From a bacterium (GTDB lineage Bacteria; Fidelibacterota; Marinisomatia; Marinisomatales; JAHJCW01): a stretch of 8,535 bases of DNA. The notes below the pieces were generated by a model. The model ran no database searches and was not told the origin of the DNA. It worked only from the letters and a program-made list of their open reading frames with translations. The position numbers were made by a program, and so were the translations under genes. Positions 1 to 5,939 of the stretch are shown here, piece by piece. The stretch lies in contig JAHJCW010000235.1 in assembly GCA_018812885.1 (NCBI GenBank), forward strand, positions 1-8,535, read 5' to 3'. Within the stretch, counting starts at the first letter, position 1; every line of letters begins with the position of its first letter.

Positions 1-65
1 AGAAATATTAAATTTATATAGAAATTATACTGTAATAAATCCTATAAAAATCTCTAATAATTTCA

Positions 66-93
66 TTGACTATCTTATACAAAATAGTATAGT
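66..93 (+). promoter_or_regulatory. Probable sigma70-type promoter of the rplM operon
   Basis: TTGACT at 66-71 (5 of 6 matches to the -35 consensus) is followed after 16 bases by TATAGT at 88-93 (5 of 6 matches to the -10 consensus). Transcription would begin near 100, giving a leader of only about 20 bases before the rplM ATG at 122. The surrounding 1-121 region is very AT-rich and has no other recognisable element, so chance matches are possible. If the host is a true Bacteroidota, its main sigma factor prefers different elements (TTTG and TAnnTTTG), and this call would weaken. Confidence 0.5.
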
Positions 94-121
94 TTTCTTG
101 GCTTTTATCGAAACAAAAATT

Positions 122-553
122 ATGAAAACAACAACTATTAAAGAATCTGAAATTCAGCATGATTGGTGGATAGCTGATGCCGAGGGTCAAACCCTTGGCA
201 GGTTTGCCAGTCGTATCGCGCAATTACTGCGCGGAAAACATAAACCGCACTTTACTCCTCACATGGATATGGGTGATTGTGTTGTAGTTATAAATGCGGA
301 AAAAATTAGAGTTTCCGGTGCTAAAGAGGAACAGAAAGAATATTTTAGTCATTCTGGTTTTCCAGGTGGATCAAAAATGGAATCATTTAAGCAGTTAAAA
401 GCCACCTATCCGGAAAGAATTATTACACATGCAGTGAAAGGAATGTTACCGCAAAATAAACTGGGACGACAAATTTTAGGTCATCTCCGGGTTTACGCGG
501 GAACCGAACATCCTCACGATGCACAACAACCTAAAATAGTGGATTTTAAATGA
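122..553 (+). CDS. rplM: 50S ribosomal protein L13
   Basis: L13 binds 23S rRNA early in assembly of the large ribosomal subunit. The 143-residue product matches the usual bacterial length (142 in E. coli). Family hallmarks are visible in order: WW near residues 15-16, LGRFAS, the LRGKHKPHFTPH block, GDCVVVINAEKI, HSGFPGG, HAVKGMLP and the C-terminal EHPHDAQQP. The reading frame is open from a TTG at 98, but ATG at 122 is preferred because it gives the family's normal N-terminus; the extra eight residues would be unusual. No Shine-Dalgarno sequence precedes this ATG. It is first in the operon, and its TGA overlaps the rpsI ATG by four bases, implying translational coupling and equal output of L13 and S9. 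Three small hairpins lie within the gene at 183-233. Identification is secure. Confidence 0.97.
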   Translation: MKTTTIKESEIQHDWWIADAEGQTLGRFASRIAQLLRGKHKPHFTPHMDMGDCVVVINAEKIRVSGAKEEQKEYFSHSGFPGGSKMESFKQLKATYPERIITHAVKGMLPQNKLGRQILGHLRVYAGTEHPHDAQQPKIVDFK

Positions 554-942
554 CGCAAGCAGTATTTCAAGGAACTGGTAGACGTAAAAGATCGGTAGCA
601 CGCGTTTATCTAAGTTCCGGCAAAGGTAATATTCTAATCAATAATAGATCATATGCCGATTATCTTGGTCGCCCAACTTTGGCAACTATTGTTCGCCAAC
701 CTTTGGAAGCGATTGGAGATGTTGATGGATATGATATCAAGGCAAATGTAAACGGTGGCGGATTAACAGGCCAAGCAGGGGCTATACGGTTAGGAATTGC
801 TCGTGCATTATTAGAAATTAATGAAGATTTTCGTACACCTCTGCGGCAAGCAGGTTTTTTAACTCGTGATGCGCGCAAAGTTGAACGTAAGAAATATGGA
901 CAACCGGGCGCACGTAAGCGTTACCAATATTCAAAGAGATAA
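550..942 (+). CDS. rpsI: 30S ribosomal protein S9
   Basis: S9 is a component of the 30S head; its basic C-terminal tail reaches toward the P-site tRNA. The 130-residue product has the normal family length. It shows the N-terminal GTGRRKRSVARVYL block, the VNGGGLTGQAGAIRLGIARAL core (about residues 67-88), the LTRDARKVERKKYGQPGARK segment and the characteristic end KRYQYSKR, whose last residues are those that contact tRNA in other bacteria. The ATG overlaps the rplM stop (ATGA), so it is probably translated by ribosomes finishing rplM; no Shine-Dalgarno sequence is visible. The rplM-rpsI pairing is nearly universal in bacteria. The TAA stop is one base before the rpsB ATG. Confidence 0.97.
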   Translation: MTQAVFQGTGRRKRSVARVYLSSGKGNILINNRSYADYLGRPTLATIVRQPLEAIGDVDGYDIKANVNGGGLTGQAGAIRLGIARALLEINEDFRTPLRQAGFLTRDARKVERKKYGQPGARKRYQYSKR

Positions 943-943
943 T

Positions 944-2014
944 ATGACAGAACAAGTTAGTTTTAAAGATTTACTAGGTTCCGGTGCACATTTTGGTCAC
1001 GTAACTCGCAAATGGCATCCTAATTACGAACCCTATGTTTTAATGGAACGTAATGGTGTGCATATTATCAATCTTGAAGAAACAGTTAAGCACCTGAACA
1101 TAGCAATTGAATTTGTTAAGAAGGTTATAGAAAAGAATGGCGAAATTCTTTTCGTGGGAACGAAGAAACAGGCAAAAGATATTGTGCAACAAGAAGCTGA
1201 TCGATGTGGGATGTTTTATATCGTAGAGCGATGGTTGGGAGGTACTCTCACAAATTTCTCAACAATCAAGAAAAGTATTAAAAGATTAAAAGCACTTGAG
1301 AAAGAAGGTTCTAGTATTTATGAAAATCTGACGAAAAAAGAAGTTCAAATGTTGAATCGTGAACGACTTAAGTTGTCAGATCAACATCGTGGAATTAAAG
1401 ACATGAAACGTCTACCGGATGCAGTCGTAATTGTTGATGTTGATAGAGAAGTAACTGCCCTCCAAGAAGCTATTCGATTAGAAATTCCGGTAATCGCAAT
1501 CGTTGACACAAATTGCGACCCACGGATTGTAAACTACCCAATTCCGGCAAATGATGACTCAATCAGGACAATACAATTAATTATTTCAGCCATCGTTGAT
1601 GCAATTACGGAAGTGAAAGATGGCAGTGCTGTAACAGCCGAAGATATTTCCGATGCACCACAACAAGCAGAAAGTGTAAGTACTAAATCCAAAGATGCAA
1701 ATAGCACGAATGTTAAGGAAAAAACTATAGAAAAAGAAGATAAGGTAGTAGAAGCAACTGCAGTTACGGAAAAAGTGGAAAAATCAACTCAAACTGATGA
1801 AAAACAGCATAAAGTGGATGCAGTTGAAAAACCTAAAGCAGAAAAAATAATAGAGAAAAAACCTACGACAAAAGCTGAACCGAAAACTACAGCCAAGAAA
1901 CCTGTGGTTAAAGCAACTTCTAAAACCAAAACTTCCACCAGTGTAAAAACCGTTAAAGAAACTACAAAAAAGACTACGGCAAAAAAGACCACGAAGGAAT
2001 CTGAAAAGAAATGA
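944..2014 (+). CDS. rpsB: 30S ribosomal protein S2 with a long lysine/threonine/alanine-rich C-terminal tail
   Basis: S2 joins the small subunit late and sits between head and body near the mRNA exit side. Residues 1-225 are a complete S2 core: LLGSGAHFGH, TRKWHPNYEPYV, GVHIINLEET, LFVGTKKQA, RWLGGTLTN, and the DAVVIVDVDRE and NYPIPANDDS segments. Residues 226-356 (about 1619-2011) have no counterpart in E. coli S2 (241 residues). This extension is first mixed and Glu/Asp/Lys-rich, then strongly basic with repeated Lys-Lys-Thr-Thr-Ala-like units similar to histone H1-type tails, and is probably disordered. The frame is open from 866 inside rpsI, but ATG at 944 gives the standard N-terminus (MTEQVSFKDLL). 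A weak purine stretch (AAAGAGA, about 933-939) precedes it. Its TGA overlaps the tsf ATG. Confidence 0.96.
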   Translation: MTEQVSFKDLLGSGAHFGHVTRKWHPNYEPYVLMERNGVHIINLEETVKHLNIAIEFVKKVIEKNGEILFVGTKKQAKDIVQQEADRCGMFYIVERWLGGTLTNFSTIKKSIKRLKALEKEGSSIYENLTKKEVQMLNRERLKLSDQHRGIKDMKRLPDAVVIVDVDREVTALQEAIRLEIPVIAIVDTNCDPRIVNYPIPANDDSIRTIQLIISAIVDAITEVKDGSAVTAEDISDAPQQAESVSTKSKDANSTNVKEKTIEKEDKVVEATAVTEKVEKSTQTDEKQHKVDAVEKPKAEKIIEKKPTTKAEPKTTAKKPVVKATSKTKTSTSVKTVKETTKKTTAKKTTKESEKK

Positions 2015-2610
2015 ATATTGACGCAAAAAGAGTTAAAGAACTGCGTGAAAAAACCGGTGCCGGAATGATGGACTGTAAAAAAGCTTTAATTGAAGCCAAT
2101 GGTGATATTGAAAAAGCTATTGATAACTTAAGAAAATCTGGTGCTGCTAAAGCTGCTAAGAAAAGCTTACGAACCGCAAAAGAAGGATTGATCTACTCAT
2201 ATATCCATCATGGCGGGAGATTGGGAGTCTTGCTTGACATTGGATGTGAAACTGATTTTGTGGCAAAAACAGAGGGCTTTATTGATTTAGCTAGAAATGT
2301 TGCAATGCAAATTGCTGCAACCAATCCAATTTCTATAAATCGTGAGGATGTTCCTGAAGACATAATAAACCGTGAAAAGGAAATTTATACCGAACAGGCA
2401 AAGGTAACCGGAAAACCCGACAATGTTGTTGAGAAAATTGTCGAGGGAAAATTGAATAAATATTTCCAAGAAAGCTGTCTGATGGAACAAGTATATATAA
2501 AAGATTCTGATAAAAAAATCAAAGATTTAGTGACAACAATAATTGCCACCTTAGGCGAGAATATAACTATTAACCGTTTCTCGCGATTTGCAGTTGGCGA
2601 AACCGATTAA
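2011..2610 (+). CDS. tsf: Elongation factor Ts, short form
   Basis: EF-Ts is the guanine nucleotide exchange factor that recharges EF-Tu in the cytoplasm. The N-terminal UBA-like domain (about residues 1-45) contains the signature TGAGMMDCKKAL (15-26) and GDIEKAIDNLRKSG. The exchange motif TDFVAKTE follows at 81-88, with the Asp-Phe pair that inserts near the EF-Tu magnesium site. At 199 residues the protein is far shorter than E. coli EF-Ts (283) and near the length of the Thermus form (196), which carries a single core subdomain and works as a dimer. The ending is not a truncation artefact: the frame closes in TAA and the next gene follows normally. The ATG overlaps the rpsB stop (ATGA); a purine-rich AAGGAA (1994-1999) lies rather far upstream for a Shine-Dalgarno sequence. 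Confidence 0.96.
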   Translation: MNIDAKRVKELREKTGAGMMDCKKALIEANGDIEKAIDNLRKSGAAKAAKKSLRTAKEGLIYSYIHHGGRLGVLLDIGCETDFVAKTEGFIDLARNVAMQIAATNPISINREDVPEDIINREKEIYTEQAKVTGKPDNVVEKIVEGKLNKYFQESCLMEQVYIKDSDKKIKDLVTTIIATLGENITINRFSRFAVGETD

Positions 2611-2628
2611 TAATTAATAACTAATAAT

Positions 2629-3345
2629 ATGTCAAACCCTGTTTACAAGCGGGTCCTGCTAAAATTAAGCGGGGAAGTGCTCGCCGGTAAACAGGGTTTT
2701 GGTATTGATCCAAACCGCGCTTCAATCTTAGCGCAAGAAATTAAATCAGTTCATAATCTTGGAGTAAGCATCGGAGTTGTCATCGGTGCCGGTAATATTT
2801 TCCGCGGCATTAACGCAGCAGACCAAGGCATGGATCGCGTAACCGGTGATTACTTGGGAATGTTAGCGACTATTATGAACTCTATTGCTATGCAAGATGC
2901 TTTAGAAAAAATTGAATGTGACACGCGAACACTATCTGCAATATCAGTAAATAAAATCTCTGAACCGTATATCCGTCGCAGAGCGATTAGACACCTCGAA
3001 AAAGGACGGATTGTCATTATAGCCGGCGGAACTGGGAATCCATATTTTAGTACAGATACTGCTGCAGCATTAAGGGCTACCGAATTGGGAGCAGAAATAG
3101 TTTTAAAAGGTACTAAAGTTGATGGTATTTATGATATGGATCCGGTAAAACATCGGAACGCGAAAAAATATAGTCAAATATCTTATAGGAAGGTACTGGA
3201 AGATAATTTGAGAATAATGGATATGACAGCAATAACTTTGTGCCGTGAGAATTCTTTACCAATTAAGGTATTTAACATTAATAATACTGGAGACTTGAAA
3301 CAAATAATATTGGGTAGTAATATTGGTACCTTAGTGTCGGAGTAA
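2629..3345 (+). CDS. pyrH: Uridylate kinase (UMP kinase)
   Basis: This enzyme phosphorylates UMP to UDP with ATP, the gateway to UTP and CTP in pyrimidine synthesis. The 238-residue product has the usual length of the hexameric bacterial enzyme of the amino-acid kinase fold. Visible motifs are LLKLSGE (about 10-16), GVVIGAGNIFRG (49-60), DYLGMLATIMNSIAMQDALE (74-93), GGTGNPYFSTDTAAALRA (133-150) and the nucleotide-binding GTKVDGIYDMDP (161-172). Where many homologues have GGGN, this protein has GAGN. An 18-base AT-only-like spacer containing several TAA triplets separates it from tsf; no Shine-Dalgarno sequence is visible. Placement between tsf and frr is a very widespread bacterial arrangement. 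Confidence 0.96.
   Translation: MSNPVYKRVLLKLSGEVLAGKQGFGIDPNRASILAQEIKSVHNLGVSIGVVIGAGNIFRGINAADQGMDRVTGDYLGMLATIMNSIAMQDALEKIECDTRTLSAISVNKISEPYIRRRAIRHLEKGRIVIIAGGTGNPYFSTDTAAALRATELGAEIVLKGTKVDGIYDMDPVKHRNAKKYSQISYRKVLEDNLRIMDMTAITLCRENSLPIKVFNINNTGDLKQIILGSNIGTLVSE
3339..3342 (+). promoter_or_regulatory. Shine-Dalgarno sequence of frr
   Basis: GGAG lies six bases before the frr ATG at 3349 and immediately before the pyrH TAA stop. It is the only convincing Shine-Dalgarno sequence seen in front of any gene in this window, so it supports the chosen frr start. Confidence 0.6.
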
Positions 3346-3348
3346 AAA

Positions 3349-3906
3349 ATGTTAAAAGATATTAAAATAGATGCCAAACAACGTATGGTTCAAGCCATTA
3401 CACATACTGATATAGAAATGGCAAAAGTGAGGACTGGACGAGCAAACCCTGATATATTCAATTCAGTTTCTATTGATTATTACGGTGTTAAAACACCTCT
3501 AAATCGAGTATCAAATATTTCTGTTCCTCAGGCAAGGTTGATAGTTATTCAACCGTATGAGAAAACCCTAATCCCATTAATCGAAAAAGCCATTATGGAA
3601 AATAATCTTGGTTTAACGCCAAATAATAATGGGGTTGTTGTCAATGTTCCGATTCCGCCGCTTTCTGAAGAACGTAGAGGTGAACTTATTAAGTATGTTC
3701 ATGAATTAATTGAAGACGGCAGAGTAGCTATCAGAAATATACGTCGCGATGCAATTCATCAAATCAAGCAAATTGGCGATGAAAAAAAAATATCGGAAGA
3801 TCTTATTCATGATGCTGAAGCTGAAATACAGAAATTAACTGATGAGCACATTGAAAAACTGAATAAACATCAGGAAGACAAGGAAAAAGAACTTCAGGAA
3901 GTTTAA
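3349..3906 (+). CDS. frr: Ribosome recycling factor
   Basis: RRF acts with EF-G to split post-termination ribosomes. The product has 185 residues, the family norm. The triple-helix domain I is represented by the N-terminal helix with KVRTGRANP (26-34) and the two long C-terminal helices, including the conserved arginine cluster VAIRNIRRDA (126-135), which contacts 23S rRNA in known structures. The small beta domain II lies between (about 35-105), with YYGVKTPLNRVSNISVPQARL and the QPY motif. A run of nine A residues at 3782-3790 falls in frame and does not disturb the gene. It is the last gene of the operon, three bases after pyrH and followed within 31 bases by a terminator. Confidence 0.97.
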   Translation: MLKDIKIDAKQRMVQAITHTDIEMAKVRTGRANPDIFNSVSIDYYGVKTPLNRVSNISVPQARLIVIQPYEKTLIPLIEKAIMENNLGLTPNNNGVVVNVPIPPLSEERRGELIKYVHELIEDGRVAIRNIRRDAIHQIKQIGDEKKISEDLIHDAEAEIQKLTDEHIEKLNKHQEDKEKELQEV

Positions 3907-3930
3907 TTTCGATTTTTGGTGATATTTTCA

Positions 3931-4000
3931 GTAGGAACAGGTCGCGACCTGTCCTTTTTTTTAGTTTAGATACACTAACAGATTTGGGATCTGTCCCTAC
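3931..4000. repeat. Possible REP/MITE-like element with inverted ends and two internal hairpins
   Basis: The left end GTAGGAACAG (3931-3940) and the right end CTGTCCCTAC (3991-4000) are inverted repeats with nine of ten matches. Each end also takes part in its own hairpin: the palindrome at 3937-3952, and ACAGAT / ATCTGT (3978-3983 and 3989-3994) with loop TTGGG. The nested arrangement fills most of the spacer between the convergent frr and nuclease genes. No second copy exists in the window, so calling it a dispersed family is inference. It may simply be a terminator pair for two converging operons, but the second stem lacks a T tract in either direction. Confidence 0.45.
3937..3962 (+). terminator. 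Rho-independent terminator of the rplM-frr operon
   Basis: The perfect 16-base palindrome ACAGGTCGCGACCTGT (3937-3952) is followed by CC and eight T residues (3955-3962). In RNA it would form a GC-rich stem of at least five pairs, capped by UCGCGA, followed by a U tract: the classical layout for + strand transcription. On the - strand no T tract follows the stem, so it should work mainly in one direction. It also forms the left half of the repeat-like element at 3931-4000. Confidence 0.75.
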
Positions 4001-4012
4001 GATGTACAATAA

Positions 4013-4690
4013 TCATTTATCGTTTAAATATTTTATTAGAGATAGGGGAGGGTAACAGTCCTTTAATTTACAAACCCAAAATCGTCGGCGAGCATGTCTC
4101 CAAGATTTTTCATATCCTTTTAATTTATTGATTCTTTCAATCAAAGTATTTTTATCAATCCATCCTGCAAGATAAGTCTTTGTTATATATGCTTTTGCCA
4201 AAAATGAGTCATATAAATATTCCAAATCATTTGAATTTAGGTCAATTTTCTGTTCCTGAAGCCACTGATCATTTTTGTTTGTCAGTTGATCATAATAGAT
4301 TTGAATATGAATATCACTTTTTAAATCTTCAATTTTGCGAGTTCGTCGGATTAATTTGATATCACGTTTATTGAACACATTTTGCAATGTTTTATCTCTA
4401 TCGGGGATTAATGAAGTTTTAAGTTCTAAATCTAATCCTTTATATTCAAAATCAACATCAATTCCAATGTCTTCTTCAAAATAATTTGTGGTAGTTATTT
4501 CAATATCATTCTCGTGAAACCATTTCTTTAAAGCAATTTCTCCAATGTAACCTCGCAGTTTGCTGTCAAATTGAACATTGATATGTCTGTCACGCAAATT
4601 ATCAATGAATTTTTGTTCTTTTGCTTTAGCAATAGCTTTAACGATTTCTTCCTTTGTCAATGCTATCTTTAGAATATCTTGATATTTCAC
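4013..4690 (-). CDS. Putative type II restriction endonuclease, PD-(D/E)xK-like
   Basis: I do not recognise the specific family of this 225-residue protein. A PD-(D/E)xK nuclease core is visible: a helix with GYIGEIALKKWF (47-58, Glu51), then IDVDF with Asp78/Asp80, and the LELKTS strand giving Glu89-x-Lys91. These acidic residues and the lysine would bind metal and cleave phosphodiester bonds. The C-terminal half is rich in Arg/Lys and aromatic residues (for example WRHARRRFWVCKLK, 197-210), plausible for DNA contact. It lies 40 bases after the DNA methyltransferase, same strand, the usual layout of a type II restriction-modification pair. The start is GTG at 4690; a stop lies two codons upstream, no ATG exists in the frame, and no Shine-Dalgarno sequence is seen, so expression may be weak. 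A TTG ten codons downstream is an alternative. It has no helicase motifs and is too small to be a type I or III restriction subunit. Confidence 0.65.
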   Translation of the reverse strand: MKYQDILKIALTKEEIVKAIAKAKEQKFIDNLRDRHINVQFDSKLRGYIGEIALKKWFHENDIEITTTNYFEEDIGIDVDFEYKGLDLELKTSLIPDRDKTLQNVFNKRDIKLIRRTRKIEDLKSDIHIQIYYDQLTNKNDQWLQEQKIDLNSNDLEYLYDSFLAKAYITKTYLAGWIDKNTLIERINKLKGYEKSWRHARRRFWVCKLKDCYPPLSLIKYLNDK

Positions 4691-4730
4691 TTTTTATAGT
4701 GCATATAGTTTATTAATAAATGTTTTTAAA

Positions 4731-5939
4731 TTAGACGACACTTCGGAAATTTTCATCTTGTTGCAATTCACAATATACAAAAGATTCTTCGGAATTATAA
4801 AAATCCAATGATTTGATAATTCGCGGTACAGTTACATCATTGATGTAATCCATTTGTTCAATTAAGATGAATTGACGCCTTTCAAATTCTTGATTTAACT
4901 CTAAAATGGCTTGACCAGTAGTCCCTGAGCCTGCAAAGAAATCTAATACAATATCACCGGGCTTTGAAGCAGATTGTATTAATGTTTTAAGTAATTTAAC
5001 CGGTTTGGGATAGCTGAACGGTTTTTCTCCATCAAATAGATTTTTAATATCGGTAGTTCCATCTTTATTTAAAGCAACATTGTAGAGAATTGAAGATAAA
5101 TTTCTCCCACGCGGAATTAATTTTTCATCCTCATCATAAACTAATTTACCACGTTGTTCGTTCAGATATATTTTATAATATACTTTCCATATATCTCTAT
5201 TTTTTTTGAATATAATGCGATTATCTTTCAGCCTCTCATTAAACGTTTTTTTATTACATTTCCACTGATGTTCATTGGCTTTAAGTATAATTCCATTCGG
5301 ACATTTAATATCATAGTGTAACCCGGTACTGTCGCTTAGACTAGGATCGTTCAAATCCTTGATTTTGTATTTACCGTGTGTTTTAAGTTTATCGTCTTCA
5401 TATTTATAAGAAGCAATAGTTTTTGCGTCTAATGGAATCTTGTAAATGCCATTTTTGTTTTTCCGATAGGCTAAAATATATTCATGTTCCACAGCAATAT
5501 CATTACTATCATTGGCTCCGCCGGCTTTTTTTCGCCATATTAGATTTGTAATAAAGTGTTCTCGGCCAAATATTTTATCACAAAGTACTTTTAGATAAGC
5601 ATTCTCCTGATCATCGCAGTGGATATAAATTATTCCATCTTCAGTCAATAATTTCCGTGCAACGATCAAGCGTTCCTCCATGAACGTCAGCCAAGCGCTG
5701 TGTCCATAATTATCGTTATAATTAAATTTATTGCCACCCGTATTATATGGGGGATCTATGCAAATTAATTTGATTTTATTGCGATAGATTGGAACAAGTG
5801 CTTTAAGGGTATTTAAATTATTCCCCTTGATGATAAAATTATCTTGAAAAGATATATCAATTAACTCAGTTTGACCGTTTTTGTTATACCTTTTCCAGTT
5901 AATAAAAGCGGTTAATTCAGGATTGTTTTTGGTAGTCAT
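4731..5939 (-). CDS. Beta-class adenine-N6 DNA methyltransferase (modification enzyme)
   Basis: This 402-residue enzyme is predicted to transfer a methyl group from S-adenosylmethionine to N6 of adenine in a specific DNA site. Numbering from the TTG-extended frame (one residue longer), the catalytic motif IV IDPPYNTGG is at 62-70, the motif X region KPVKLLKTLI at 313-322, and the AdoMet-binding motif I LDFFAGSGTT at 333-342, followed by LIEQ at 360-363. Catalytic motif before the AdoMet motif defines the beta class (N6_N4_Mtase fold). DPPY favours adenine N6 over cytosine N4. The stretch of about 150 residues between them (about 160-310) should hold the target-recognition domain; it is not a sequence I recognise. 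ATG at 5939 is preferred to the adjacent TTG at 5942. The start overlaps the upstream deaminase gene by 23 bases. A type III Mod subunit is the alternative, but those are longer (about 600 or more residues) and no Res helicase follows. Confidence 0.88.
   Translation of the reverse strand: MTTKNNPELTAFINWKRYNKNGQTELIDISFQDNFIIKGNNLNTLKALVPIYRNKIKLICIDPPYNTGGNKFNYNDNYGHSAWLTFMEERLIVARKLLTEDGIIYIHCDDQENAYLKVLCDKIFGREHFITNLIWRKKAGGANDSNDIAVEHEYILAYRKNKNGIYKIPLDAKTIASYKYEDDKLKTHGKYKIKDLNDPSLSDSTGLHYDIKCPNGIILKANEHQWKCNKKTFNERLKDNRIIFKKNRDIWKVYYKIYLNEQRGKLVYDEDEKLIPRGRNLSSILYNVALNKDGTTDIKNLFDGEKPFSYPKPVKLLKTLIQSASKPGDIVLDFFAGSGTTGQAILELNQEFERRQFILIEQMDYINDVTVPRIIKSLDFYNSEESFVYCELQQDENFRSVV

Noticed and set aside
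1..65. RNA gene, riboswitch or upstream terminator in the left edge
   Set aside because: The segment is AT-rich without a stable stem, T-tract terminator or recognisable RNA motif.
98..121. TTG start for rplM at 98
   Set aside because: It would add eight residues not typical of L13 and lies at or before the predicted transcription start; ATG at 122 fits the family.
866..943. In-frame extension of rpsB to an ATG at 866 inside rpsI
   Set aside because: The added 26 residues are encoded by rpsI in another frame and do not resemble S2; ATG at 944 gives the standard S2 N-terminus.
1784..2026. Long - strand frames opposite the S2 tail rich in Phe, Cys and Leu
   Set aside because: They are the antisense of a Lys/Thr-rich low-complexity coding stretch, which rarely yields stops on the other strand; no start context or homology.
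3782..3790. Run of nine A residues in frr as a programmed frameshift site
   Set aside because: The gene reads through in one frame to a normal-length RRF, and the run is expected for Lys-Lys codons in an AT-rich genome.
4709..4720. Palindrome TTTATTAATAAA between the methyltransferase and nuclease genes, considered as a regulator-binding box
   Set aside because: It is made only of A and T in a very AT-rich 40-base gap, no controller gene is present, and there is no T tract or GC stem for a terminator; chance is likely.
4731..5939. Type III Mod subunit
   Set aside because: The motif order fits, but the protein is about 200 residues shorter than usual Mod proteins and the next gene is a small nuclease, not a Res helicase.
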